64,000 nt of DNA from Polyangium mundeleinium (lineage in GTDB: Bacteria > Myxococcota_A > Polyangia > Polyangiales > Polyangiaceae): NCBI RefSeq assembly GCF_028369105.1, contig NZ_JAQNDO010000001.1, positions 9,146,501-9,210,500 on the forward strand, read 5' to 3'. The notes below the pieces were generated by a model. The model was not told the DNA's origin, did no database searches, and saw nothing but the letters and a program-made list of their open reading frames with translations. Position 1 is the stretch's first letter; each line of letters begins with the position of its first letter. The position numbers were made by a program, and so were the translations under genes. Below, piece by piece: positions 17,565 through 28,756 of this stretch.

Positions 17565-20500
17565 ATGAATGGGAAGGCAGAGAGGATCGACTACGACATC
17601 GCCGTGATCGGCGCAGGTCCGGTCGGATGCGTGTCGGCGCTCGCGTTCGCCAAGCGAGGCGCGAGGGTGCTCTTGCTGGAGTCGAACCCGCGCGCGGTCG
17701 AGCGGCTCGCCGGCGAGTGGCTGCATCCGCCCGCCGTGGACATCCTCCGCGGGCTCGGTGTGGATCTGGCGGCCGGCGCGACGCACGAGACGGGGCGCGG
17801 ATTCGTCCTGTACCCCGACGACGGCACGAACCCGATCGCGCTCCCGTATCGCGCCGGCAACGTCGGCCACGCAATCGAGCACGTCCGGCTCGTCGAGCGG
17901 CTGCGCGAGCGCGTGATGGGCGAAGCGCTCATCGATTACCAGCCCGGATCCCGCGCGACGAGCATCGTCGATCAAACGCTCTCGTACCAGCAAAAGGGCT
18001 TCGGGGAGCGCATGGTGCGCGCCGGGCTCGTCGTGGGCGCGAGCGGCCGGAGCGGCGTGGCGCACGCGGCGCTCTCGATCGATCGGAGCGCGGCGACGTA
18101 TTCGCGCATGGCGGGGCTCTTGCTCGAAGGCGTGCGCATGCCGCTCGAAGGGCACGGCCACGTGTTCCTCGGCGGCCCTGGGCCGGCGCTCGCGTATCGG
18201 CTCGACGATCGGCACGTGCGGCTTTGCCTCGACGTGCCTCTCTCGATGCGCGTGCAGCGCAGCAAGGCCGCGACGCTCTGGGACGCGTTCTCGCCCGTCC
18301 TGCCCGAGGCGCTGCGGGGCGCGCTCCGCAAGGCGCTCGAGAGCGGCGAAATCGCATGGGCGACGAACCAGATCCGCCCGCGCGTCGATTACGGCCGCGA
18401 GGGGCTCGCGCTCGTCGGCGACGCGGTGGGCCACCACCACCCGCTCACGGCGCTCGGCATGACGCTCGGCTTCCAGGACGCGATCGCGCTCTCCGAGGCG
18501 AAAAACTTCCGCGCCTACAGCCGCGGGCGCACGATCCAGAGCCGCGCGCCGGAGATGCTCGCGGTCGCGCTCTACGAGGTCTTCGCCGACACGTCGGACG
18601 AGACGGCGGCGATCCGCAGCGGGATCTACGACCTCTGGCGCGAGCAACCCGCGGAGCGGATGCGCACGATGGGCTTCCTCTCGTGCGAGGATACGAACCC
18701 GCTGCATTTCGGCGGATCGTTCCTGAAAGCGCTGCTCCGCGCGTCGAGCGCGATCGTGCGCGACGGCGTGGTGCGGCGGGATCCGCGGCACGCGGCCGAG
18801 GTCGCGAGTGAGCTCGGCATGCGCATCCGCTGGCTCATGCGGGCGACACTGCACCTCACGCCGGCCGAGCCCACGCAGAATTTTCCTCGCTCGGCCGAGG
18901 ATCGATATGGCGCAGCGCTGAAGGCGGCGGCCGGGCGCGCGGAGGTGCTGGAGCACCCGGCGGCCGAACGCGCGACGCGGCTCGGCAAGGCGCGGCTCGA
19001 GCCGCGGACGGCGCTCGCGCGGGGCGTGCGCGCGCTCGTGGCCGAGCAGGCCGAAGACGGGTCGTGGGAGGGCGAGGTCATCTGGAACCCGATGCTCGCG
19101 GCCCAGTACGTCATGGCGTGCCACGTGATGGGCTTGCCGATCGATCCGGTGCGTCGGGAGCGGCTCTTGCTCCAGTTCGCGCGGACGCGTTTGCCGGATG
19201 GAACGTGGGGCATGCACGAGCTCTCGCAGCCCTACCTGTTCGTCACGACGCTCGTGTACGTGGCAGCGCGCCTGCTCGGCGTGCCTGCGGAGGATCCGCT
19301 CGTCGCCAAGGGTCTCGCGTTCCTCCGAAAGGAGGGCGGCGCGGCGGCGATCCCGAGCTGGGGCAAACTCTGGCTTGCGCTCTGTGGCCTGTATGGCTGG
19401 GAGGGCGTGCCGAAGGTATTGCCCGAGGCGTGGCTCCTCCCGCGATCGTGGGCGCTGCACCCGTCGAAGTATTATTGCCACACGCGGTACATCTACCTCG
19501 GCATGTCGCTGCTCGTGTCCGCGCGGCGGAGCGCGCCCGAGACGGCGATCACGCAGGCGCTGCGGAACGAGCTTTATCCGGGCGGGTTTGGCGCGGTCGA
19601 TTTCGCGGCGGCGCGGCGGCAGCGGCGCGCGGCGGAGCTGCAAACGCCGCCGAGCCTGGCGCTCGAATTCGCTTACCAGGCGTTCGAGGTCGTCGATCGG
19701 GTGCGGACGCCGAAATCACGGGCAGGTCTGCTTTCGGCGCTCCGGGAAGAGGTGCGTTACGATCTGCGCGCGAGCGGGCACACCGCTTTGTCGCCGGTGA
19801 GCGGGCTGCTCGGGATCCTGGCGCTGTGGATGAACGATCCGAAGGACCCGGACGCGCTGCTCGCGCTGGATCGGTTCGAGGGCTGGATCTGGGAAGACGA
19901 CACGGACGGCGTGCGGATCGCCGGGGCGCGCAGCGCGTCGTGGGATACGTCCTTCGCAGCGCAGGCGCTCGTGGCCGCATCGAAGCACGTGGACGTCGCC
20001 GAGCCGCTCACGCGCGCGGATCGATTCCTGGAGGACCAGCAGATCCGCGAGGCCATCGGAGACGCGGCGGCGCACGATAGGCTCGATCCGCGCGGCGGAT
20101 ATTGCTTCGCCGGGGTCTGGCACGGCTGGCCGGTGAGCGATTGCACGGCCGAGGCAATGCTCGCGCGGCTGGAATCACCGCATGCGCGCGCCTCGGCCGA
20201 GGACATGGCAGCAGCGGCGCGGTTCGTGCTCCGGTGCCAGAATCCAGACGGCTCGTTCGGCAGCTACGAGGCGCGACGCACGCGCGTGCCCCTCGAATGG
20301 CTGAACCCCGCGGAGATGTTCGGCGATTCGATGAGCGAAGCAGCGTACGTCGAATGCACGGCCTCGTGCATCGCAGCGCTCGCGGCGTTCCAGACGCATC
20401 ACCCGGAGATCCTGCGGAGCGAGGTCGACACCGCCATCCGCCGCGCCGCAGCGAGCCTGCGTGCGCTCCAGCACGCGGACGGGTCGTTCCCGGCAGCCTG

Positions 20501-20975
20501 GGGCGTATGCTTCATCTATGGCACGATGTTCGGCGTACGGGGCCTGCTCGCCGCGGGCGCCCCGCCGCACGACCACGCCATTCGCAAAGCATGCGCGTGG
20601 CTCAAGGCACGGCAACGCCCGGACGGCGGCTGGGGCGAGCATCACGAGAGCGCCATCGGCGGGCAATACCGCGAAAACGATCGGAGCCAGGTCATCCAGA
20701 CAGCCTGGGCCATCACAGCGCTGCTCGAAGCCAAAGATCCGGACTGGGACGCCATCGATCGCGGCGCGCGCTTCCTCGCCGCCGCCCAACGCGACGACGG
20801 CACCTGGCCCGCAGAAGAGCCGGCCGGTCTCTTCTTCCGCACAGCGCTCTTGCATTACACGCTGTACCGAAGTTACTTCCCGGTCGCCTCCCTCGGCCTC
20901 TACGAAACCCGCAGAGTCGAGCGCGAAGCCTGGGGACGCGAGCGCACAGCCGCATTCGAGCCAGCGTTCGGTTGA
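17565..20975 (+). CDS. Fusion of squalene monooxygenase and oxidosqualene cyclase
   Basis: 1136 residues. Residues ~8-430 are an FAD-dependent squalene-epoxidase-type enzyme: GAGPVG (16-21), RLAGEWLHPPAVDILRGLG (47-65, the GELLQP-like motif) and GDAVGHHHPLTALGMTL (285-301, the signature FAD/substrate motif). Residues ~470-1130 are a full-length triterpene cyclase with several QW-type motifs (such as QNPDGSFGSYE, QRPDGGWGE, QRDDGTW), YCHTRYIYLGMS (~637) and the catalytic SDCTAE motif (858-863, acid Asp859). DCTAE marks oxidosqualene cyclases; squalene-hopene cyclases use DxDDTA. A single polypeptide could therefore epoxidise squalene and cyclise 2,3-oxidosqualene. ATG 17565 has a weak GAGG upstream. 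There is no signal peptide; membrane association is expected from both families. Confidence 0.88.
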   Translation: MNGKAERIDYDIAVIGAGPVGCVSALAFAKRGARVLLLESNPRAVERLAGEWLHPPAVDILRGLGVDLAAGATHETGRGFVLYPDDGTNPIALPYRAGNVGHAIEHVRLVERLRERVMGEALIDYQPGSRATSIVDQTLSYQQKGFGERMVRAGLVVGASGRSGVAHAALSIDRSAATYSRMAGLLLEGVRMPLEGHGHVFLGGPGPALAYRLDDRHVRLCLDVPLSMRVQRSKAATLWDAFSPVLPEALRGALRKALESGEIAWATNQIRPRVDYGREGLALVGDAVGHHHPLTALGMTLGFQDAIALSEAKNFRAYSRGRTIQSRAPEMLAVALYEVFADTSDETAAIRSGIYDLWREQPAERMRTMGFLSCEDTNPLHFGGSFLKALLRASSAIVRDGVVRRDPRHAAEVASELGMRIRWLMRATLHLTPAEPTQNFPRSAEDRYGAALKAAAGRAEVLEHPAAERATRLGKARLEPRTALARGVRALVAEQAEDGSWEGEVIWNPMLAAQYVMACHVMGLPIDPVRRERLLLQFARTRLPDGTWGMHELSQPYLFVTTLVYVAARLLGVPAEDPLVAKGLAFLRKEGGAAAIPSWGKLWLALCGLYGWEGVPKVLPEAWLLPRSWALHPSKYYCHTRYIYLGMSLLVSARRSAPETAITQALRNELYPGGFGAVDFAAARRQRRAAELQTPPSLALEFAYQAFEVVDRVRTPKSRAGLLSALREEVRYDLRASGHTALSPVSGLLGILALWMNDPKDPDALLALDRFEGWIWEDDTDGVRIAGARSASWDTSFAAQALVAASKHVDVAEPLTRADRFLEDQQIREAIGDAAAHDRLDPRGGYCFAGVWHGWPVSDCTAEAMLARLESPHARASAEDMAAAARFVLRCQNPDGSFGSYEARRTRVPLEWLNPAEMFGDSMSEAAYVECTASCIAALAAFQTHHPEILRSEVDTAIRRAAASLRALQHADGSFPAAWGVCFIYGTMFGVRGLLAAGAPPHDHAIRKACAWLKARQRPDGGWGEHHESAIGGQYRENDRSQVIQTAWAITALLEAKDPDWDAIDRGARFLAAAQRDDGTWPAEEPAGLFFRTALLHYTLYRSYFPVASLGLYETRRVEREAWGRERTAAFEPAFG

Positions 20976-21001
20976 CGACCCCGGTCTCCGCGGAGGCCGT
21001 C

Positions 21002-21319
21002 GCGCCGGGGCGCTGCCCCGGACCCCGCGGGGGCTGTTCGCCCCTCGACCCGAACCAGGGCCAGCCCTGGACCTTTTGGGGAAGAACTGCGCAATGCGCA
21101 GTTCTTCCCACAGGCCGGTGGCAAGACCACGAAGGTCGTCGCACGCAGCGGCACGTTGCCGGTTGCACCGTCAGCGCTGCGGTCTTGGTCGGCAGTCTTG
21201 ACCTGGCTGTTCGATGAACTGCGCACCGCGCAGTTCATCGACCCCGCGTCCAGCGCTTGCGCTGGTCCGGGTCCAGGGGTGGACAACCCCTGGTCGGGGC
21301 CCGGGGTGAAACCCCGGCG
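21002..21319. repeat. Hairpin-rich intergenic repeat, copy A
   Basis: About 318 bases filling the gap between the convergent cyclase-fusion and TerB-like genes. It contains a near-perfect palindrome with 15-base arms (21078-21092 and 21094-21108, around AACTGCGC/GCGCAGTT), a second one (TCGATGAACTGCGC and its complement, near 21210-21241), and G/C-rich inverted repeats at both ends (GGGGCGCTGCCCC; CCGGGGTGAAACCCCGG). The same modules recur at 38112-38268 and 45556-45935. It could act as a bidirectional terminator or as a REP/MITE-like element; no coding capacity is seen. This accounts for the whole 20976-21331 gap. Confidence 0.85.
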
Positions 21320-21331
21320 CGGCGCGGCGCC

Positions 21332-21865
21332 TCAGCCGTGGGCCTTGCTCATGATCTTGTGCAGTTCGTCGATCGAGAAGCCGAATGCGCGGGCGAGGGA
21401 CTGGAGGGCGAGGCCTTCCTTCTGACCGACGCCGCCGTCGAGCCATGCGACGGCGGAGGCGACGAGCAAGGTTGCGCGGCGGAGCTCCGGATCGGGCAGG
21501 ATTTCTGCGATGGCGCGGGCGCGGGCGTCGATGCCTTCGGAGGCGCGGCTTTGGGCTTCGTCGGCCATCGCGGCGAGCTGGTGCGAGGCGAACTTGTCCT
21601 CCGTCAGGGCGCCGACGCGCTCGACCAGCCGCTCGGATTCGCTGCTCGTGTAGCGCCCGTCTGCGGATGCGACCAGGTACGCGGCTTCGACGAGTGCGCC
21701 GATCTGGGCGCCCACGTGGGCCTCCTCGGCGGCGTGTTGGGCCTCGGCCTCGGCCTTCGCGGCGGCCTCGCGCTCGAGCATTTCCTTGTATGCGTTCGCT
21801 TGCGCGAGGGCCTCTTGCACTGCTGCGACATTCCCCAGGCCCTGCAGCCGCTTCACTTCCGCCAT
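21332..21865 (-). CDS. TerB-like protein with N-terminal coiled coil
   Basis: 177 residues. Residues ~15-55 are an Ala/Glu/Lys-rich coiled coil. Residues ~60-175 are a TerB/DjlA-type helical domain with the typical metal-site motif VEAAYLVASADGRYT and a second half-repeat 'LLVASAVAWLDGGVGQKE'. TerB domains occur in tellurite-resistance and envelope-stress proteins; the exact role is not defined. No signal peptide is seen, so it is cytosolic. ATG 21865 has AAAGGG upstream. Confidence 0.75.
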   Translation of the reverse strand: MAEVKRLQGLGNVAAVQEALAQANAYKEMLEREAAAKAEAEAQHAAEEAHVGAQIGALVEAAYLVASADGRYTSSESERLVERVGALTEDKFASHQLAAMADEAQSRASEGIDARARAIAEILPDPELRRATLLVASAVAWLDGGVGQKEGLALQSLARAFGFSIDELHKIMSKAHG

Positions 21866-21961
21866 GACGACCACCCTTTCTTTCTGGCAGGGACCTTCGC
21901 ATGCCGGCGGCGGCATTGTCCACGCCCTTCCGGCGCGGGGGCGATACGATACCTGGCCCCC

Positions 21962-23764
21962 ATGTCCAAGGCGTACCGCTCGAAGGCCTCCGCTTGGCTC
22001 GCCGCGCTCCTGCCTCTCGCGGCCTGTGATCTCGGCACCGCTGCGCCGGAGCCCGTCGCTCGAACGGCCGCGGCGCTCGTCGTGACCGAGGCGATCGAGC
22101 TCGTGGCACCTGATGGCGATCCGAGCGACTTCTGCGGCTACTCCGTGGCGCTCTCGGGGGACACTGCGATCCTCGGCGCGCCCGACGAGGACACGAAAGG
22201 CACGGACGCGGGTGCGGCGTATGTGTTCGTTCGGACGAACGGGGCTTGGGCGTTCGAGCAGAAGCTCGTGGCGAGTGATGGGGGGCCGGGGAAATGGTTC
22301 GGGCACGCGGTGGATGTCGACGGGGACGTGGCCGTCGTTGGTTCGCCGAGGAGTGATGGCGTGACGCTCGCGTCGGGCGCCGTCTACGTGTTCGTCCGGA
22401 CGAATGGGGTGTGGACGCAGCAGCAAAAGGTGTTCGGGAGCGACGGGAAGCCGGGCGACAAGATGGGCCAGGCGGTCGCTGTCGCGGGCGGGACGATCGT
22501 CGCGGGGGCGCCTTCCGAGGACACGAAAGGCGCGGAGGCCGGCGCGGCGTACGTTTTCGGTGAGAATGCGGGCGTGTTCGCGCAGCAAAAGAAGCTCCTC
22601 GCGGCGGACGGGCAGGCGGGGGATCGATTGGGCGCGTCGGTCGGTTTTTCCGGGCAGACCGTGATCGCGGGCGCGCCGGGGGATGACGACGCGGGGGCGG
22701 ACGCGGGCGCGGCGTATGTGTTCGTGGGCGCGGGGCCGGTGTGGAGCCAGCAAAAGAAGCTCGTCGCGGCGGACGGACAGACGGGGGATACGTTCGGTGC
22801 GGCGGTGGCGATCGAAGGGGACACGGCGATCGTCGGCGCGCCGCTCGCGAATGCTGCTGGGACCGACGCGGGGGCGGGGTATGTGTTCGCGCGCGCTGGG
22901 CTCGTGTGGGCGGAGGCGGGCAAGCTCGTGCCGGTGGGGCTCGGATCGGACGATCGGCTGGGGACCAGCGTGGCGCTCACGAAAGGCCGGGTGATCCTCG
23001 GCGCGTTGCTCGACGATACGAAAGGCTCGAATGCGGGCGCGGCCTACGTGTTCACGGAGAGCGGGCCCGGCTGGTCCGAGGATCTCCTGCTCGTGGCGGG
23101 CGACGGGACCGCGGGCGACGCCTTTGGATTCTCGGTGGCGATGGACGGGGAGACGGCGATCGTCGGCGCCTATCTGGAGGACGATGCCGGGACGAATGCC
23201 GGGTCGGCGTACGTGTTCGTCCTGAAAAGCGAAAATGGGGATCCCTGCGCGACGGCCGCGTCGTGCGCGAGTGGGTTCTGCGTGGATGGCGTATGCTGCG
23301 ACAGCGCGTGTGATCTCGGCGTATGCGACGCCTGCGCGATGGCCGCGGGCGCCAGCATGGACGGGGCGTGCACGCTGCTCACGGGGACCGCGTGTGACGA
23401 CGGGGACGCCTGCACGGTCAGCGATACCTGCGCGGAAGGCGTATGCACGAGCGGAGCGCCCAAGGATTGCGACGCGGGGACGTGCATGGACGGCCAATGC
23501 ATGACGGAAGCAGACGCGGGCCCGGACGCGGATGCCGAGGCGGATGCGGGCCCGGACGCAGCGGTGGACGCGGAAATGGATGCTGGCGCGGATGCCGAGG
23601 CGGACGCGGAGGAAGGTGTTCGCCTTTCCGGCGGCGCTTGCCACACGAGCCGCGGCACCGGCGATCGCGCCGGCTGGTTTTTCCTGCCGCTCTTCGCCGC
23701 CACGCTCCGGCGGCGCGTCAGGTCCGATCGAGGATCGCCGCGAGGGATTCGAACTGCTCCTTGA
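21962..23764 (+). CDS. FG-GAP repeat surface lipoprotein with Cys-rich segment and MYXO-CTERM-like tail
   Basis: 600 residues. The signal peptide ends at a LAAC lipobox. Residues ~40-420 contain about seven ~50-residue FG-GAP-type beta-propeller repeats, each with DTAIVGAP/AGAAYVFV-like strands. A Cys-rich stretch follows (~425-500, Dickkopf-like: CASGFCVDGVCCDSACD), then an Asp/Ala-rich linker (DAGPDADAEADAG). The C-terminal tail GGAC...GWFFLPLFAATLRRR is reminiscent of MYXO-CTERM sorting signals. It is likely exposed at the cell surface. The last 47 bases overlap the convergent arsenate reductase gene. Confidence 0.8.
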   Translation: MSKAYRSKASAWLAALLPLAACDLGTAAPEPVARTAAALVVTEAIELVAPDGDPSDFCGYSVALSGDTAILGAPDEDTKGTDAGAAYVFVRTNGAWAFEQKLVASDGGPGKWFGHAVDVDGDVAVVGSPRSDGVTLASGAVYVFVRTNGVWTQQQKVFGSDGKPGDKMGQAVAVAGGTIVAGAPSEDTKGAEAGAAYVFGENAGVFAQQKKLLAADGQAGDRLGASVGFSGQTVIAGAPGDDDAGADAGAAYVFVGAGPVWSQQKKLVAADGQTGDTFGAAVAIEGDTAIVGAPLANAAGTDAGAGYVFARAGLVWAEAGKLVPVGLGSDDRLGTSVALTKGRVILGALLDDTKGSNAGAAYVFTESGPGWSEDLLLVAGDGTAGDAFGFSVAMDGETAIVGAYLEDDAGTNAGSAYVFVLKSENGDPCATAASCASGFCVDGVCCDSACDLGVCDACAMAAGASMDGACTLLTGTACDDGDACTVSDTCAEGVCTSGAPKDCDAGTCMDGQCMTEADAGPDADAEADAGPDAAVDAEMDAGADAEADAEEGVRLSGGACHTSRGTGDRAGWFFLPLFAATLRRRVRSDRGSPRGIRTAP

Positions 23765-24158
23765 TCGCGTCCCGCGCGCGGCGGAAACGAGCGAGCATCT
23801 GCTCGCGCCCGAAGCTCGGATCGTCGCTCGCGGGATCCTCGATGGGCACGTAATAGTGCTGCTTGTCGCTCAGGCTCACGGGACAAACCTCCTCGTCGCA
23901 GAGGCGGATCACCGTGTCCACCGAGTCGGGGTCGATCGTGCCCACGTATTTCGACGTTTGTCCGGTAAGGTCGATGCCGATCTCCCGGCACACCTCGATC
24001 GCCCACGGGTTCACGTGCGAAGGCTCGCTGCCCGCGCTCTGGACGCGGATGTCGCCGCCGAGAATGGTCCGCCCGAGCCCCTCGGCCATCTGGCTGCGCG
24101 CGGAGTTTCGTACGCACAAGAAAACGATGGACCGCATCTTCGGACGTTGGAACGTCAT
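23718..24158 (-). CDS. arsC: Arsenate reductase, low-molecular-weight phosphatase family
   Basis: 146 residues with the LMW-PTP signature FLCVRNSARSQMAEG near the start (nucleophile Cys15, Ser/Arg loop), 'GSEPSHVNPWAIEVCREIGI' and the Asp-containing 'YYVPIEDPASDDPSFGRE'. The family reduces arsenate to arsenite using thioredoxin, or acts as a tyrosine phosphatase. The resolving Cys pair of the S. aureus type is only partly evident (DEEVCPV). The ATG overlaps the SelB stop as ATGA and GAGGGGG lies just upstream, so it is probably co-translated with selB. No arsR or arsB gene is nearby. Confidence 0.8.
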   Translation of the reverse strand: MTFQRPKMRSIVFLCVRNSARSQMAEGLGRTILGGDIRVQSAGSEPSHVNPWAIEVCREIGIDLTGQTSKYVGTIDPDSVDTVIRLCDEEVCPVSLSDKQHYYVPIEDPASDDPSFGREQMLARFRRARDAIKEQFESLAAILDRT

Positions 24159-26104
24159 TTCCCCCTCACCCGGCTGTCATCGGCCTCGCGCCGCGTGACG
24201 CCCTCTCGGTCGAACAATTCGAGCAGCGGAATCGCCTGCCGCCGCCCGAGGCCCGATAGATCCTTGAAATCGGCGATCGACATGCGGCCGTGCTTTTCGA
24301 GGTGCGCCTTCACCTTGGCCCGGAGCGCGTCGATGTCGGCCCGGTAAAACCAGAGTTCGCCAGCGTGCGTCGCGTGGCCCTCGCGCACGAGCTTCGCCAG
24401 GATCGCCTTCACTTCCTTGGGCGAAGCGCCCGAGGCCTCCTTGACGCCGAACTCGGTGATCCCCTTGAGCTGCGCCTTCTCCAGCGCCGTGAGCGCCGCG
24501 CCGACCGCGCCGACCGCGCCCGAGGCCGACGCGGCCGTGATCTGCGGGGCGCGCACGACGTCGCCCTCGACGACGATGGGCTCGCCGGCGACGCTGCCGC
24601 TCTTCGAAGCCGCGAGCTTGATGATCTCGTCGGCCGCCTCGGCCCCGGTCCGCGCGGCGAGGCGCGCGCGCAAGGTTTCGAGGACCATGCCACGATCGAG
24701 CGGGTTCTTCTTTTGATGCGCGGCGACGAGCCCACGCGCCTCCACGGCGAGCTCGACGAGCGCAGCCCGAGGCACCCAGCCGAGGCGTTTGATGCGCGCG
24801 AGCTCACCCTTGTCGCCGAGCTTGTCGGCCGCGCGTTCGAGCTCGGCCGCGGGCAAGGAGAACCGCGAGGGCAAGACGTCGCGCGGGAGCGGGCGCGGCG
24901 AGGATTCGAGGGCGAGCGCGCGCATGACCGCCTGGGAGTCGCGCGAGACGAAGAGCGCTTCGAGGACGGCGAGGCGCGCGGCGCGGCCGCGTTTGCGTAG
25001 GCTCTGCGGCGGGCGCGCGTCGAGGACCTCACCGCCGCCAAGGACGGCGCCCGCGGGGCCGTCGACGTCCGAGCCGCGGAGGACGAGCCGATCCCCGCCG
25101 ACGACGGCGAGCGCGTCGGCGATGCGCAGCCGGGCGAGGCGGCGGCCGTCTTCGAGGGGCTCGCCGAGCAGGTCGAGCTTGCCCGCGGAGCGCGCGGTGC
25201 CGATGTACACGGAGACGCTCATGCCGCTGCGCACGGGGGCCGTGGCGCGGAGCGAGACATCGATGCGGCGCGTGGGGACGACGCTGGGATCGTCGGTGAC
25301 GAGGTCGCCGCGGTGCACGGATTCGAGCGGCACCCCCGCGAGGTTCAAGGCGAGGCGGGTCGGCGCCTCGGCGAGGTCGACGGCGCGATCGTGGATGTGC
25401 AGGCCGCGCGCGCTCGTCTTGTGGACCTCGCCCTCGGCGCTGCGCTCGCCGGCGCGGCCGGTGCCGACGACGAAAAGAGGCGCGCCGAGCGGGATCTTTC
25501 CCTCGACGAGCGTGCCCGTGACGACGGTGCCCGCGCCCCGCACGGAGAAGACGCGGTCGACGCCGAGGCGCGCGCGCGGCGCGGCGGCGGGCGGCGGGAG
25601 CGCGATCAAGGCGCGCCGGACGGCGTCACGGACCGCATCGAGGCCCTCGCCCGTGCGCGCGGAGCAGAGCACGACCTCGGCCTGCATGCGGCCGGCGACG
25701 AGCTCCACGGCCTCGTCGCCGGCGAGGCCCGCGAGTTCCTCGCCCACGCGATCCGTCTTCGTCACGACCACGACGGCGCGACGAATCCCGAGCAGCTCGC
25801 AAGCGGCGACGTGCTCGCGGGTCTGCGGCATGACGCCCTCGTCCGCAGCGACGACGAGCATCACGACCTCCATGCCGATCGCGCCGGCGATCATGGTGTG
25901 CACGAGGCGACGATGGCCCGGCACGTCGATGATGCTGACCTCGATGCCGTCGCCCAGGTTCCAGGGCGCGAAACCGAGCTCAATCGTGATGCCGCGGCGT
26001 TTTTCCTCGGGCAGACGATCGGTGTCGATGCCCGTCAGGGCGCGGACCAGGGTGGTCTTGCCGTGATCGACGTGACCCGCAGTGCCGAGGACGAAGCGGC
26101 GCAC
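24155..26104 (-). CDS. selB: Selenocysteine-specific elongation factor SelB
   Basis: 649 residues, close to the family's length. It delivers Sec-tRNA to UGA codons that carry a SECIS element. G1 GHVDHGKT (10-17), G3 DVPGH (60-64) and G4 TKTD (115-118) are intact. Beta-barrel domains II-III follow, and the last ~250 residues carry winged-helix elements (GITEFGVKEASGASPKEVKA; FKDLSGLGRRQAIPLLELFD) that would read the SECIS hairpin. The tRNA-Sec gene lies 47 bases away, divergently transcribed. selA and selD are not in the window. Confidence 0.93.
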   Translation of the reverse strand: MRRFVLGTAGHVDHGKTTLVRALTGIDTDRLPEEKRRGITIELGFAPWNLGDGIEVSIIDVPGHRRLVHTMIAGAIGMEVVMLVVAADEGVMPQTREHVAACELLGIRRAVVVVTKTDRVGEELAGLAGDEAVELVAGRMQAEVVLCSARTGEGLDAVRDAVRRALIALPPPAAAPRARLGVDRVFSVRGAGTVVTGTLVEGKIPLGAPLFVVGTGRAGERSAEGEVHKTSARGLHIHDRAVDLAEAPTRLALNLAGVPLESVHRGDLVTDDPSVVPTRRIDVSLRATAPVRSGMSVSVYIGTARSAGKLDLLGEPLEDGRRLARLRIADALAVVGGDRLVLRGSDVDGPAGAVLGGGEVLDARPPQSLRKRGRAARLAVLEALFVSRDSQAVMRALALESSPRPLPRDVLPSRFSLPAAELERAADKLGDKGELARIKRLGWVPRAALVELAVEARGLVAAHQKKNPLDRGMVLETLRARLAARTGAEAADEIIKLAASKSGSVAGEPIVVEGDVVRAPQITAASASGAVGAVGAALTALEKAQLKGITEFGVKEASGASPKEVKAILAKLVREGHATHAGELWFYRADIDALRAKVKAHLEKHGRMSIADFKDLSGLGRRQAIPLLELFDREGVTRREADDSRVRGK

Positions 26105-26151
26105 GGGCGCGAGGGTAGCCCTGCGCGGAGAAACCCGCTAGAAGGGCGGGT

Positions 26152-26246
26152 GGAAGCGCGCGGTCGGCTGGTGCCACCCCCGGTCTTCAAAATCGGTGCG
26201 GGGCAGTTCCGCTGTCCTGGGCAGGTTCGATTCCTGTGCGCTTCCG
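26152..26246 (+). tRNA. selC: tRNA-Sec (anticodon TCA)
   Basis: The acceptor arms GGAAGCG (26152-26158) and CGCTTCC (26239-26245) pair, with G as the discriminator base. The anticodon loop CTTCAAA carries TCA at 26187-26189. A long extra arm follows, and the T-arm reads GGGCAGGTTCGATTCCTGT, close to bacterial selC. The 95-base length and long acceptor/variable arms fit tRNA-Sec and not a serine tRNA. The 3' CCA is not encoded (TCG follows). It lies beside selB. Confidence 0.95.
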
Positions 26247-26259
26247 TCGCCTTCGACGC

Positions 26260-27642
<1,383 letters not shown>

Positions 27643-27658
27643 GGCGTCACCCGATTCG

Positions 27659-28756
<1,098 letters not shown>

